A stretch of 53,588 nt of DNA from the NCBI GenBank assembly GCA_009774245.1, contig VSNM01000038.1, forward strand, positions 1-53,588, in the 5' to 3' direction. Shown here in pieces: positions 1 to 7,700 of this stretch. A program made the position numbers and the translations under genes. Under the pieces are notes generated by a model, which was given only the letters and a program-made list of their open reading frames with translations, did not search any database and was not told the DNA's origin. The first letter of the stretch is position 1, and each line of letters starts with the position of its first letter. The stretch is from Lachnospiraceae bacterium (GTDB lineage: Bacteria > Bacillota > Clostridia > Lachnospirales > Lachnospiraceae).

Positions 1-2
1 TC

Positions 3-104
3 AACCTGGTTTACCTGTCGGCAAGGGATACTTATCGGATTGAACGGGAAGATAAAGCCGGCGTAGGCTACGTTGATGCCCGTGTTATAATAGGGCTAAG
101 TTAG
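3..104 (+). pseudogene. 3' fragment of an AAA-ATPase / PDDEXK-type gene (truncated)
   Basis: An open frame enters from the left edge and stops at 102-104. Its last residues read NLVYLSARDTYRIERE, then DKAGVGYVD, which I recognise from the AAA-ATPase-like/PDDEXK_9 (DUF1703) family, where the conserved text normally continues into a FIFYP beta strand and the nuclease core. Here it diverges after GYVD into ARVIIGLS and stops. This looks like a gene cut by a recombination or insertion event near base 77, not a natural C-terminus. The family match is from memory and only about 25 residues support it. Nothing upstream is visible, so a frameshift or an assembly join is also possible. Confidence 0.5.
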
Positions 105-134
105 AAGAAACCCAGTAAAATCAAGGGGTTAAGC

Positions 135-311
135 CTAATTTAGTCCTATTTTTTATACCTAATTGGGGTTAAGAATGGGCAGCGCTGAACAATTCAAAAC
201 CTACATTACGGAAGTCAAATATGGTCGATACAAATATGGTCGGGCTTTGGCTTTTAGTGGAATGAGAGGTGAAAACTTAATACAACGATTATTTAGGTAG
301 GACTAAATTAG
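135..311. repeat. 14-bp perfect inverted repeat bracketing a ~150-bp segment
   Basis: CTAATTTAGTCCTA at 135-148 is the exact reverse complement of TAGGACTAAATTAG at 298-311. The segment between holds a 41-codon open frame and a direct repeat AAATATGGTCG, seen twice around 220-240. GGGGTTAAG also occurs twice, at 125-133 and 166-174. No target-site duplication is evident outside the arms. Recombinase arm sites, a small palindromic element or paired regulator sites would all fit. Confidence 0.6.
175..300 (+). CDS. Possible 41-residue basic protein between inverted repeats
   Basis: ATG at 175 opens a 41-codon frame ending in TAG at 298-300, where the stop codon is the start of the right inverted-repeat arm. 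The product begins MGSAEQFKTYITE, contains a KYGRYKYGR repeat and is basic. There is no clear Shine-Dalgarno site: only GGGG occurs about 8 bases upstream. I do not recognise the sequence. Its exact fit between the arms is the main reason to list it, and it may be chance. Confidence 0.25.
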   Translation: MGSAEQFKTYITEVKYGRYKYGRALAFSGMRGENLIQRLFR

Positions 312-317
312 CTCTTA

Positions 318-334
318 AAACGGATATTCCGTTT
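318..334 (+). promoter_or_regulatory. Small hairpin/operator-like palindrome upstream of the first operon
   Basis: AAACGGA-TAT-TCCGTTT forms a perfect 7-bp stem with a 3-base loop about 55 bases before the ATG at 389. It has no U-tract, so it is not a terminator. It could be an operator or a 5' UTR stem for the 389-2134 gene run. Confidence 0.35.
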
Positions 335-388
335 GTGTATCGCTAATCTGTTCCTGCCTTTTTATTTTGGGAGAAGGAGGATTAACAG

Positions 389-781
389 ATGGGTTTTACA
401 AAGAGAGAGCTAGTTGAGTTCCTAGACGGACTGGTGGAGTTAGCCAGTGAGGAAAACAAGGCAAATGCAGTCTTGGTAAAAGAACAGTTTCTAAGTGACT
501 TTGAAAAGAGTTATGGATATGAAAAGGAGGTAATAACAGAAGTTTCAAAGCTGCCGCCACACTATATAGTAGCAATGCCGGACTCTGTGCAGGAAGAAAT
601 TAAGCAGAAAGTAATAGCAGCATTAACAGAACATGGCGAATGCACTCCTGAAAATGTTGACCGTGCTATGGGTTCCAAAATCTATGACCTAGAGGATCTG
701 ATTGACATTCGTGAGTATGTCAGGCAGATGGAGGCGGAACAGAGGAAGAAAGCGGAACAGAAAAGGAGGGGCGGCAGATGA
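389..781 (+). CDS. Hypothetical 130-residue charged protein
   Basis: ATG at 389 follows a strong GAAGGAGG site at 8 bases spacing. The 130-residue product is acidic and helical, with no signal or membrane segment, and ends in a lysine/arginine-rich tail (QMEAEQRKKAEQKRRGGR). I do not recognise the family. It is the first gene of a tightly packed set leading to the ParM-like gene, and its stop overlaps the next start as ATGA at 778-781, so the two are probably translationally coupled. A small cytoplasmic accessory protein of the element is the most that can be inferred. Confidence 0.75.
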   Translation: MGFTKRELVEFLDGLVELASEENKANAVLVKEQFLSDFEKSYGYEKEVITEVSKLPPHYIVAMPDSVQEEIKQKVIAALTEHGECTPENVDRAMGSKIYDLEDLIDIREYVRQMEAEQRKKAEQKRRGGR

Positions 782-921
782 TAGGGGCAGTAATCATTGT
801 AACAGTAGTACTTTTGTTATACTTTTCCCTTGCAAGATCAGCAGGGATGGCAGACAGGAAATTAGAAGAGATATACAGGCTTTCCGCCGCAAGAGAGGCG
901 GGTGGCGTGGATGGGAATTAA
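778..921 (+). CDS. 47-residue single-pass membrane microprotein
   Basis: ATG at 778 overlaps the TGA of the preceding gene (ATGA), and AAAGGAGGGG lies just upstream, within that gene. The product has one N-terminal hydrophobic helix (GAVIIVTVVLLLYFSLA, residues 3-19) followed by a charged tail (DRKLEEIYRLSAAREAG), giving a probable N-out/C-in membrane peptide. The stop at 919-921 lies inside the start of the next gene, which again suggests coupling. Function is unknown. Overlaps on both sides make it a credible gene despite its size. Confidence 0.6.
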   Translation: MIGAVIIVTVVLLLYFSLARSAGMADRKLEEIYRLSAAREAGGVDGN

Positions 922-1177
922 CGTAAGGATGCAGAACGCTCCAAAACCGGATGGAATTATTACGGCACAGGTAAAGTTGGAAAACGATTTAAGAAGCTGT
1001 ATGCGCTGTCAATTCTTTCACGGAAACAACCGTCAGTGTCTCGCTAAGAAATGTGTTAAGGAAGAAAGCAAGCCTGAAATCACGGAGCAGGACAAAGAAG
1101 ATATGTGCTTTGGATGCCCGTACAGACAGTCAGATAAGTACTGCTTTCCCTGCATGAAAAAGATATTAAGGAGATAA
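911..1177 (+). CDS. Cysteine-rich, probably zinc-binding small protein
   Basis: The likely start is ATG 911 (MGINVRMQ), with AGAGGCGG about 9 bases upstream. A GTG at 902 is an alternative that adds three residues. The 88-residue product carries ten cysteines, including CMRC, CLAKKC, CFGC and CFPC, spaced like two zinc knuckles or a treble-clef pair. It has no signal peptide, so it is probably a cytoplasmic metal-stabilised protein, perhaps binding DNA or a protein partner. The start overlaps the upstream microprotein, and the ParM-like gene follows 6 bases after the stop. I cannot name the family with confidence. Confidence 0.75.
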   Translation: MGINVRMQNAPKPDGIITAQVKLENDLRSCMRCQFFHGNNRQCLAKKCVKEESKPEITEQDKEDMCFGCPYRQSDKYCFPCMKKILRR

Positions 1178-1183
1178 GTCTAC

Positions 1184-2134
1184 ATGAAAAAAATATGGAG
1201 GAAGAACACGATGGAAAAACATATTGAAGTAATCGGGATCGATCATGGCTGGTCGAACATGAAAACAGCAACGCAGATTTTTACGACAGGAGTAAAGGAA
1301 ATAACGACAGAACCTGCATTTTATGATGATTTGGTGGAACTGGACGGAAGGTATTACAAGGTAGGCGGGAAACGTCTTGAAGTCAGGGATACAAAAGTTG
1401 AGAATGATAACTTCTACCTGCTTACCCTTGCGGCAGTTGCAAAGGAGCTGAACAGGCGTGGAATGAGGAATACAGATATCCTTTTATCGGTAGGACTTCC
1501 GTTGACAAGGTTCGGCGCAGAGAAGCAGGACTTCATTGATTATCTGTCAAAGAATAAAGAAGTCAGTTACTTCTTTGAGAAAGAGAAGTATACGGCAAGG
1601 ATAGCAAGGGTGTCCGTGTTCCCACAATGTTATGCGGCGGTTGCAGAACAGTTGAAAACCCTGCCGGAGCGTGTGGTGGTGGTAGATATAGGCAGTTGGA
1701 CGATTGACATCATGCCGATACAGAACGGCAAGCCGAATGAGGCAGAGTGTATCACAAGCCAGCAGGGGCTTATCCGCTGCATGAGGACAATCAATGAGGA
1801 ATGTAACAGGCAGATCGGACAGGAGCTTGAAGAAAACGTGATACAGCAGGTCATGGCAACCGGAGAAGCGGCGCTGCCGGATAAGTACATGAACATTGTA
1901 AGGGACTGCCTGCGTGATTTTGCACAAAAAGTCTACAATACCCTGAAAGAACACGGTTACAACCTTGATGTGATACCGATTGTGTTCGTGGGCGGGGGTG
2001 CAGCGGTCATGCGGCTGTTCGGCTCACATGACGGTGGGAATATCCGTTACATTGAGGACATCAAAGCAAATGCAAAGGGGTATGAGCAGCTCGGCAGGGT
2101 TTTCCTTGCAAAGCACCGTAACCAGATAGGATAG
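1184..2134 (+). CDS. ParM/StbA-family actin-like ATPase
   Basis: The product is an actin/Hsp70-fold ATPase of the plasmid-segregation type. Visible motifs are phosphate-1 IGIDHGWSNMK (residues 17-27), phosphate-2 VVVDIGSWTIDI (about 164-175) and the adenosine motif IVFVGGGAAV (about 264-273). Members polymerise into filaments that push DNA copies apart, using a small DNA-binding adaptor. A ribbon-helix-helix candidate adaptor starts 12 bases downstream. Start choice is open: ATG 1184 has AAGGAG at 10 bases, while ATG 1211 has GGAGG at 9 bases and begins MEKHIEVIG, closer to usual family N-termini. Similar genes occur in Tn1549-like elements, where they may stabilise the excised circle. Confidence 0.88.
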   Translation: MKKIWRKNTMEKHIEVIGIDHGWSNMKTATQIFTTGVKEITTEPAFYDDLVELDGRYYKVGGKRLEVRDTKVENDNFYLLTLAAVAKELNRRGMRNTDILLSVGLPLTRFGAEKQDFIDYLSKNKEVSYFFEKEKYTARIARVSVFPQCYAAVAEQLKTLPERVVVVDIGSWTIDIMPIQNGKPNEAECITSQQGLIRCMRTINEECNRQIGQELEENVIQQVMATGEAALPDKYMNIVRDCLRDFAQKVYNTLKEHGYNLDVIPIVFVGGGAAVMRLFGSHDGGNIRYIEDIKANAKGYEQLGRVFLAKHRNQIG

Positions 2135-2145
2135 GGGTGGGGTAT

Positions 2146-2586
2146 ATGGCAAAGTCAAATATTGTCTACCGAAGTTACCGCCTCAACCTTGACAATGAGC
2201 AGCAGCGCAGGGTAAACAAGGTGCTTGCGGAACTGAATACAGAGATCCATAAGTCTGTAAACCAGTTCATAACGGATGCCATAGACTTCTATGCAAACAG
2301 TTTTGAGAATGAAGATCTGCTGAAAGAGACAGCGGAACGGAAGAAAAAGGAAGAACAGTATATCTCAAAGAGTGACCTTGATGGTATCCGTGAAGAACTA
2401 AAGAATGATGTTAAGAATGAGATCATCATGCTGCTCGGTGCTGCCCTCGGAGGCGGGGCGGCACGGGTGGCGGAGGGCAGCATGGGAAGGATGGTCATGG
2501 AAAGCGTGGCAAAGGAAACACTAGCCGATAGCACAGAAGAAACCACAGATCCAACCATGATGGAACTGGTTGATAACTGGGGATAG
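2146..2586 (+). CDS. Ribbon-helix-helix protein, candidate ParR-like adaptor
   Basis: ATG 2146 follows GGGGTGGGG. A GTG at 2137 is possible but less likely. The N-terminal 50 residues (VYRSYRLNLDNEQQ, then a helix ending HKSVNQFITDAIDFY) have the strand-helix-helix pattern of RHH DNA-binding proteins. The middle is a charged helix (residues 60-90), followed by a glycine/alanine-rich stretch and an acidic tail. Size, N-terminal RHH fold and position directly after the actin-like gene match a ParR-type centromere-binding partner. This is inference from context and pattern, as I see no diagnostic signature. Confidence 0.65.
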   Translation: MAKSNIVYRSYRLNLDNEQQRRVNKVLAELNTEIHKSVNQFITDAIDFYANSFENEDLLKETAERKKKEEQYISKSDLDGIREELKNDVKNEIIMLLGAALGGGAARVAEGSMGRMVMESVAKETLADSTEETTDPTMMELVDNWG

Positions 2587-2587
2587 G

Positions 2588-2637
2588 AGGAAAATTCCTC
2601 TGCTCCTGCAAGGGCAGTCGCATTTTCCTACGGAAAA
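2588..2637 (+). promoter_or_regulatory. Mutually exclusive hairpins before the 60-residue membrane protein gene
   Basis: AGGAAAAT (2588-2595) can pair with ATTTTCCT (2622-2629), enclosing a second small stem CTGC...GCAG. The same TTTTCC (2623-2628) can instead pair with GGAAAA (2632-2637) across a 3-base loop. The two folds exclude each other just ahead of the ribosome site at 2639-2645, which is the geometry of a translational or attenuation switch. No ligand or leader is evident. Confidence 0.35.
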
Positions 2638-2653
2638 CAAGGAGGAATGTTTT

Positions 2654-2836
2654 ATGGCAGGGATAGTTTTAAGAAAGACCGGGGTGGTATTGCTTACCAT
2701 ATTGAAATGGATATTACAGGTGGTGCTTGCGGCATTGAAGCTGGTGTTTGGTATCGTAAAGCTGTTCCTGCTTCTGCTTGCTCTGGTTATGAGGATTATG
2801 CTGATAATGGTCGGCGTTTCCATAGGCAGACGGTGA
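2654..2836 (+). CDS. 60-residue hydrophobic membrane protein (copy 1)
   Basis: ATG 2654 follows AAGGAGGAATG. The product starts MAGIVLRKTG, is almost entirely hydrophobic from residue 10 to 57 (VVLLTILKWILQ, KLFLLLLALV) with lysines at regular spacing, and ends in GRR. It may form two membrane helices or one long amphipathic hairpin. A same-length paralogue is encoded at 4300-4482, sharing LLTILKW, KLFLLLLALV and the GRR end. I do not recognise the family. It may be a small channel or holin-like component or a membrane anchor, and no function is assigned. Confidence 0.7.
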   Translation: MAGIVLRKTGVVLLTILKWILQVVLAALKLVFGIVKLFLLLLALVMRIMLIMVGVSIGRR

Positions 2837-2849
2837 GAGGAGTTTGCGA

Positions 2850-3071
2850 ATGAAAAGAGCAAAGATGACGGAAGAAGAAAGAAAAATACATAGGTATGAA
2901 ATGTCAGAGGCATACCGCAAGAAAGTATTGAGATTTACACTGCAATTCAATCCCACAACAGATAAAGAAGCTAGGGAATGGTTTGAGAAGAACAATAAAA
3001 GCGGCGCTTATCTGAAACGGCTGATCCTTGAAGATAAAGCAAGGAGATCCGGCGAAAAAGGGCAGCATTGA
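2850..3071 (+). CDS. Small basic, ribbon-helix-helix-like protein
   Basis: ATG 2850 follows GAGAGGAG. The 73-residue product is highly charged. A central segment (VLRFTLQFNPTTDKEAREWF, then SGAYLKRLILEDK) has the beta-strand/helix/helix pattern of small RHH proteins, in which a strand contacts DNA and the final helix packs a dimer. That makes a DNA-binding regulator or an auxiliary mobilisation protein plausible. It lies between the first 60-residue membrane protein and two microproteins, all with strong ribosome sites and short gaps, so one operon is likely. Confidence 0.7.
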   Translation: MKRAKMTEEERKIHRYEMSEAYRKKVLRFTLQFNPTTDKEAREWFEKNNKSGAYLKRLILEDKARRSGEKGQH

Positions 3072-3086
3072 AAGGAGGTGATGGGT

Positions 3087-3179
3087 ATGTGGAGATTGAA
3101 ATTCTACAAGGCATATGCAAGCGACAAGAAGCTGAAAAGGATGCTTGCATACTGGGGTAAGTTTAACAAAGCAAAATGA
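3087..3179 (+). CDS. 30-residue basic microprotein
   Basis: ATG 3087 sits 8 bases after a full AAAGGAGGTG site. An in-frame ATG at 3081 is only 2 bases from the SD core and therefore unlikely. The product starts MWRLKFYKAYASDKK and is strongly basic, with an aromatic amphipathic helix and a net charge near +9. The perfect SD, clean spacing and position 15 bases after the previous stop support real translation. Function is unknown. It could bind nucleic acid or membrane. Confidence 0.5.
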   Translation: MWRLKFYKAYASDKKLKRMLAYWGKFNKAK

Positions 3180-3191
3180 TAGGAGGAAACA

Positions 3192-3260
3192 ATGCACAGA
3201 ATACGGGACAGTCCTAAACTGATATGTGTCCCGTGCAGACCATGCAGAGTCTTTTCATAA
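3192..3260 (+). CDS. 22-residue cysteine-containing peptide, possible leader
   Basis: ATG 3192 follows AGGAGGAAAC, an ideal ribosome site. The frame encodes MHRIRDSPKLICVPCRPCRV and two more residues, then stops at 3258-3260, inside the left arm of the long hairpin at 3255-3306. Within the frame, ACGGGACA and TGTCCCGT can also form an 8-bp stem. A short translated frame ending in a hairpin just before a lipoprotein gene is the layout of a regulatory leader peptide. A stand-alone peptide is equally possible. Confidence 0.35.
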   Translation: MHRIRDSPKLICVPCRPCRVFS

Positions 3261-3306
3261 GGGAAAGAACAGCGGCACACGGACACAGCCTGCCTTTCCC
3301 TTATGA
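3255..3306 (+). promoter_or_regulatory. 13-bp stem hairpin upstream of lipoprotein gene
   Basis: TCATAAGGGAAAG (3255-3267) is the exact reverse complement of CTTTCCCTTATGA (3294-3306), with a 26-base loop. No U-run follows, so it is not a canonical terminator. It lies between the 22-residue frame and the ribosome site for the gene at 3327. Related GGGAAA/TTTCCC stems recur at 4542-4603. Confidence 0.6.
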
Positions 3307-3326
3307 GGAAAGGATAGGCGATTCAT

Positions 3327-4145
3327 ATGAAAAAGAGATTATTTCTGATTTTATCCGTAGGTATCATGCTTTTTGCCGGATGCGGCAATAAGGACAATCT
3401 TATGGCTGATATGGAGACGGAAAAGACTGAAACAGTGAGAGACACTGAGGAAACGGATATAGCAGGGGACACAAATAAACCTGCGGCGGTGCAGACCGGG
3501 GAGGGGGAAACAGAAAAGCGGCAGACCGAAAAGGAAACGCCGGAAGAAACAGAAACGGAAGAGGGGGATGTGAAAGCAGCAGAAACGCCTGAACCGCAGC
3601 CTGTAAGCCAGCCGGAGCAGAAAACCGAAACGGAACCTGCACCAAACAGTGCAGATGTGCCAAAACAGGAAGAAGCAGGGCAGGAAGAAACAGGACCGGA
3701 AGAGACGGAGTGTGAAGCAAAGCCGGAAGAAACAAAACCGGAAGAGACAAAACCGGAAGAAATCAAACAGCAGGAACAGACAGTGACCGTATCGCCATAC
3801 AATCCCGTATCCGTATGCAGTCAGGCAGTTGCAAAGTGTCAGGCGGGCGGGATGATAACCACCACGGACAACCTCGCAAACCTTCTGTCAGAGGGGAAGA
3901 TAACACAGGAAGAATACAATTCCTATTATCCGTATGACGGACTGGGGTATTACAGCGTTTTTGTGGAGACAGACTTAAACAAAGCGTCCACCACGTCCGG
4001 CAGGAAACTTGGCAGTGAGGACGGGATAGCGGATTACATTGCGGGGATGATGATGCTGGAAACGGAGCCTGTGTTTTATATCGAATATGCAGGGGTGTAC
4101 AGCCTGAACGGGACAGATTTTTATGAGTTCCGCTGTTACAGGTAA
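3327..4145 (+). CDS. Surface lipoprotein with Glu/Pro/Thr-rich stalk
   Basis: The N-terminus MKKRLFLILSVGIMLFAGC is a lipoprotein signal with lipobox FAGC, so mature Cys19 would be lipidated and anchored outside the membrane. Residues about 30-150 are a repetitive E/T/P/K stalk (repeated PEETKPEET units), which usually spans the cell wall. The C-terminal 120 residues (from VSVCSQAVAKCQ) form a small globular domain with aromatic and glycine-rich strands (YYPYDGLGYYSVFVETDL) that I do not recognise. Context between element genes suggests an envelope or mating-surface role, perhaps adhesion or exclusion. The function is not established. Confidence 0.8.
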   Translation: MKKRLFLILSVGIMLFAGCGNKDNLMADMETEKTETVRDTEETDIAGDTNKPAAVQTGEGETEKRQTEKETPEETETEEGDVKAAETPEPQPVSQPEQKTETEPAPNSADVPKQEEAGQEETGPEETECEAKPEETKPEETKPEEIKQQEQTVTVSPYNPVSVCSQAVAKCQAGGMITTTDNLANLLSEGKITQEEYNSYYPYDGLGYYSVFVETDLNKASTTSGRKLGSEDGIADYIAGMMMLETEPVFYIEYAGVYSLNGTDFYEFRCYR

Positions 4146-4299
4146 GGGAGCATACCGATGTTCTGATGAAAACATGTTGACAACGGGCAGCACCAGAGGG
4201 TACACTTGGTATTGTCGTGCATTACGATAGTTGATATAGGACAGCGGGCGGTTCAGTCATGATAAACTGGCTGATAACCGTGGATTGGAGGAAATGCTG

Positions 4300-4482
4300 A
4301 TGGTGGGAATGGTTTTGAAAAAGGCGGCGGTGGTACTGCTTACCATACTGAAATGGATGCTGCAGGCAGTGCTTATGCTTCTGAAACTGGTACTTGGGAT
4401 AGCAAAACTGTTCCTGTTGCTGCTTGCACTTGTTGCAAGGGTTGTACTGACAATGTTCGGTGTCGTGGCGGGCAGACGGTAA
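4300..4482 (+). CDS. 60-residue hydrophobic membrane protein (copy 2)
   Basis: ATG 4300 is 8 bases from GGAGG (4287-4291). An ATG at 4294 is too close to it. The result is a 60-residue protein, exactly as long as its paralogue at 2654-2836. Shared text includes VVLLTILKW, then LQ.VL..LKLV, KLFLLLLALV and a terminal GRR. The upstream DNA is also related (CTG..TGATAAC near 2566 and 4269), where in copy 1 it encodes the end of the RHH gene. The unit therefore arose by duplication of a block and not of the gene alone. Topology and function are as uncertain as for copy 1. Confidence 0.7.
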   Translation: MVGMVLKKAAVVLLTILKWMLQAVLMLLKLVLGIAKLFLLLLALVARVVLTMFGVVAGRR

Positions 4483-4541
4483 GGGACAGTCCCTCACTGG
4501 TATGTGAAGTGCGGTCGGGCATTTCAAAAGAAAAATGTTCG

Positions 4542-4603
4542 GTTTCCCTTTATCTGTCTATCAAATTTTGATATGTGGGTTCCGCCCGGATATAAAGGGA
4601 AAC
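4542..4603 (+). promoter_or_regulatory. 12-bp stem-loop in the leader of the SpaA adhesin gene
   Basis: GTTTCCCTTTAT (4542-4553) pairs perfectly with ATAAAGGGAAAC (4592-4603) around a 38-base loop. No U-tract follows. Together with the downstream terminator-like stem at 4645-4681 it makes a structured 220-base leader for the 4707 gene. Confidence 0.5.
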
Positions 4604-4644
4604 AGACAGAGATTGAAGTTCAAAAAAGAATAACAGTAAACGGA

Positions 4645-4681
4645 AAATGACAAGCCATTTTATATGACTTGTTATTTTTTT
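4645..4681 (+). terminator. Rho-independent terminator or attenuator before the adhesin gene
   Basis: AATGACAAG pairs with CTTGTTATT (one G-U pair) across a 13-base AT-rich loop, followed by a run of seven T. It ends 26 bases before the ATG at 4707, so it may close the upstream small-gene operon or attenuate adhesin expression. Confidence 0.6.
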
Positions 4682-4706
4682 GCCCTATTATAAGGAGGAA
4701 ATCTGA

Positions 4707-7700
4707 ATGAAACAGAAAATGAAAAGATTTATGGCAGGATTCTTAGCCCTGCTTACGGTCTTTACCACGCTGTTTAGCAACGGGACGACTGCTTTTGCGG
4801 CAAGTTCCAGTGCAAACATCGCTTTCTGGTATGCATCGACAAGATCATCGGGTGAGGTAAGCGAGTTAAAGGCAGGCTATGACCACGGGAAGATCCTGTA
4901 TGCCATACTGGACGGAAACGCCGCCTACTGCATGAATTTCGGACTGGCGGCAGATGGCGGGCAGCTCATGAACAGCTACCCTAATTCAAGCACTTCCATG
5001 ACGGCACAGCAGGAGAAGCTGTTAAGTTACTGCCTCTATTTTGGTTTTAACAGCAACAGCGCAACGCCGCCTTCAAATGACCAGTGTGACCAGTTCATAG
5101 CGACACAGGCAATGGTGTGGGTGATCGTGGGGAACCTGTTCGGCACAGGCAGCGGGGATTCAGCAGCGAGAAAGCTGTGTGATACGGCTCCGAATCCGTC
5201 ATCGTCTTATGCCTATTATACAAGCCTGAAAAACAACATCAGCAAGTCTTATAATGCCACAAGACCGAGTTTTGCAAGCAGGACACAGAGCGGTGCGGAA
5301 ACTTATGAGCTGAAATGGAATGAGGGGAACCAGCGTTTTGAAAAAACCCTTAACGACAGCAACGGCGTACTTGGAAGTTTTGACATTTCGCTGAGCGGGT
5401 TCAAAGTTGAAAAGAACGGGAACAGCCTCACCATTTCCAGTAAGGAAGTGAACACGACAGCGACAATGGCAACCATGAACTCCACGGCAGGCGAAGTAGA
5501 GACGACTTCAAGCTGTGTGTTCTGGCTGACGGAAAAAGCGAACTATCAGGAGTTTGTCTCGGAAAGACCTAGCGCCGATCCTATCCATGCCTATTTTAAG
5601 GTAAAGACGGAAAACATCGGCTACGGGGAGATTGTAAAGACCGACGAGTCCAGCGGCGTGAAGCTGAAAGGTGCCGTATACGGGATTTATTCCGACAGCG
5701 GATGCACCAATAAGGTAGACACCATGACTACGGACGGAAACGGTTATGCAAAATCCAATGCACTTGTGGCGGGAACGTACTATGTGAAGGAAATTACCGC
5801 ACCAAAGGGATATGTACTGAGCGGCAAAGTCCACACGCTGACCGTAAAGGCAGGACAGACAACCGGGATCAGTGCGACGGACAAAGAGCAGCTTGGGGCA
5901 ATCACCATTTATAAAGAGGGCGAAGTCCTGACCGGATGGAATGGCAGCAACTTCACTTATGAGAAAAAGAAACTGCCGGGCGCTGTTTTCAAAGTGACAG
6001 CAGGCGCAGACATTTACAAGGCAGACGGTACAAAAGTCTATAATAAAGGGGACCTGATTGCGGAAAACTTACAGACCGGAAGTGACGGACAGGTGGTTCT
6101 TACAGACCTTCATCTTGGAACGTATGTGGTTACGGAAACAAAGAGCATTGACGGATATACCATCAATACAGAGCCGCATACGGTAAAGATTGAATATAAG
6201 GATCAGATGGTGGAAGTGCAGTATGAGTCGGCAACTGTGCTTAATACCCGTCAGAAAGCGGAAGTTTCCGTGACAAAGAAAGATTCCGAGACAGCAAACC
6301 CGTTAGATGGCGGACAGTATACGCTTTATGCGGGAAATGACATCAGGAATTATGCAGGACAGGTCATTGTGACAAAGGGTACTGCATTACAGACCGTTAC
6401 GACAGGGGAGGATGGCAGCGCCGCTTACACGGTAGACCTTCCGATTGCAAACAGCTACTATATTTCAGAGACACAGGCTCCTTACGCATATTACAGGAAC
6501 AGCTCCGATATATACAGCTTTGATTTCAATTACCTGCCGGAGACTACTGCAAAAGCATCATTTACACACACTTTCGCAAATGACAGGACAACCGCAAAAA
6601 TCCACATCTACAAAATAGATAAGGAGACAGGAAAGGCAGTTCCGCAGGGCGACGCAAAACTGGAGGGCGCTGTTTACGGCTTATATGCCCGCAACGACAT
6701 TGTACACCCGGACGGTGCAACAGGCATTATCTTCCATGCGGGAGATATTGTTGCGACACTGACAACCGATGAGGGCGGCAATGCGGAGGTAAAGAACCTC
6801 TATCTTGGCGATTACTATGTAAAGGAAATCACACCGTCAGAAGGGTATCTCCTTGATGAAGAGGAACATGATGTTGTATGCGATTATGAGGGCGATCTGG
6901 TAGCGGAAGTGTCAAGAAGCACCACATCGGCAGAGCAGGTCATCAAGCAGCCGTTCCAGCTTATCAAAGTATCCGACAACGGGGATGATACGGAGGCTCC
7001 TGTATTATCCGGCGCAGGCTTTACCGCATACCTGAAATCTTCCTTATCCGTACTGGAAGATGGAAGTTACGACTTTGACAGCGCAAAACCCGTGGAAATC
7101 GGCAGCAAGGGAGAGACTACCCTTTTCACGGATGCAAAGGGGCATATCGTGACACAGCCTATCCCTTACGGGACTTATGTAGTGATAGAAACAGTCACTC
7201 CACACAACATGCAGCCAGTAAGACCTTTTGAAGTGAGGATTGTGGAGAACCACCCGACAGAGCCGCAGGTATGGCGTGTATTCATTGACCGTGAATTTAC
7301 TGCAAAGCTGCGTGTGATCAAGAAGGACGCTGACACAAAGCAGACAGTCCTTATCCCTGATACAGAGTTCAAGATTTTCAACCTTGACAAAAACGAATAT
7401 GTCAAGATGGTCACAACTTATCCGTCAAAGGTTACGCACACTTCCTTCTTCACGGACGGGGATGGCGACTTAATCCTGCCGGATGTATTGAAGATTGGAA
7501 ATTACCGCATTGAGGAAGTAAAAGCGCCTCATGGATATGTGCTGAACACTAACTATGTGGAAGTATCGGTTGATTCTGACACATTCTATGAAACCGATCC
7601 TGACACTTATGATGCAATCATCACCGTGGAATATGAGGACGAACCTGTTGTCGGGGAACTGACAGTGGAGAAGAAAGGCGAAATCCTTGATGGTTACAAG

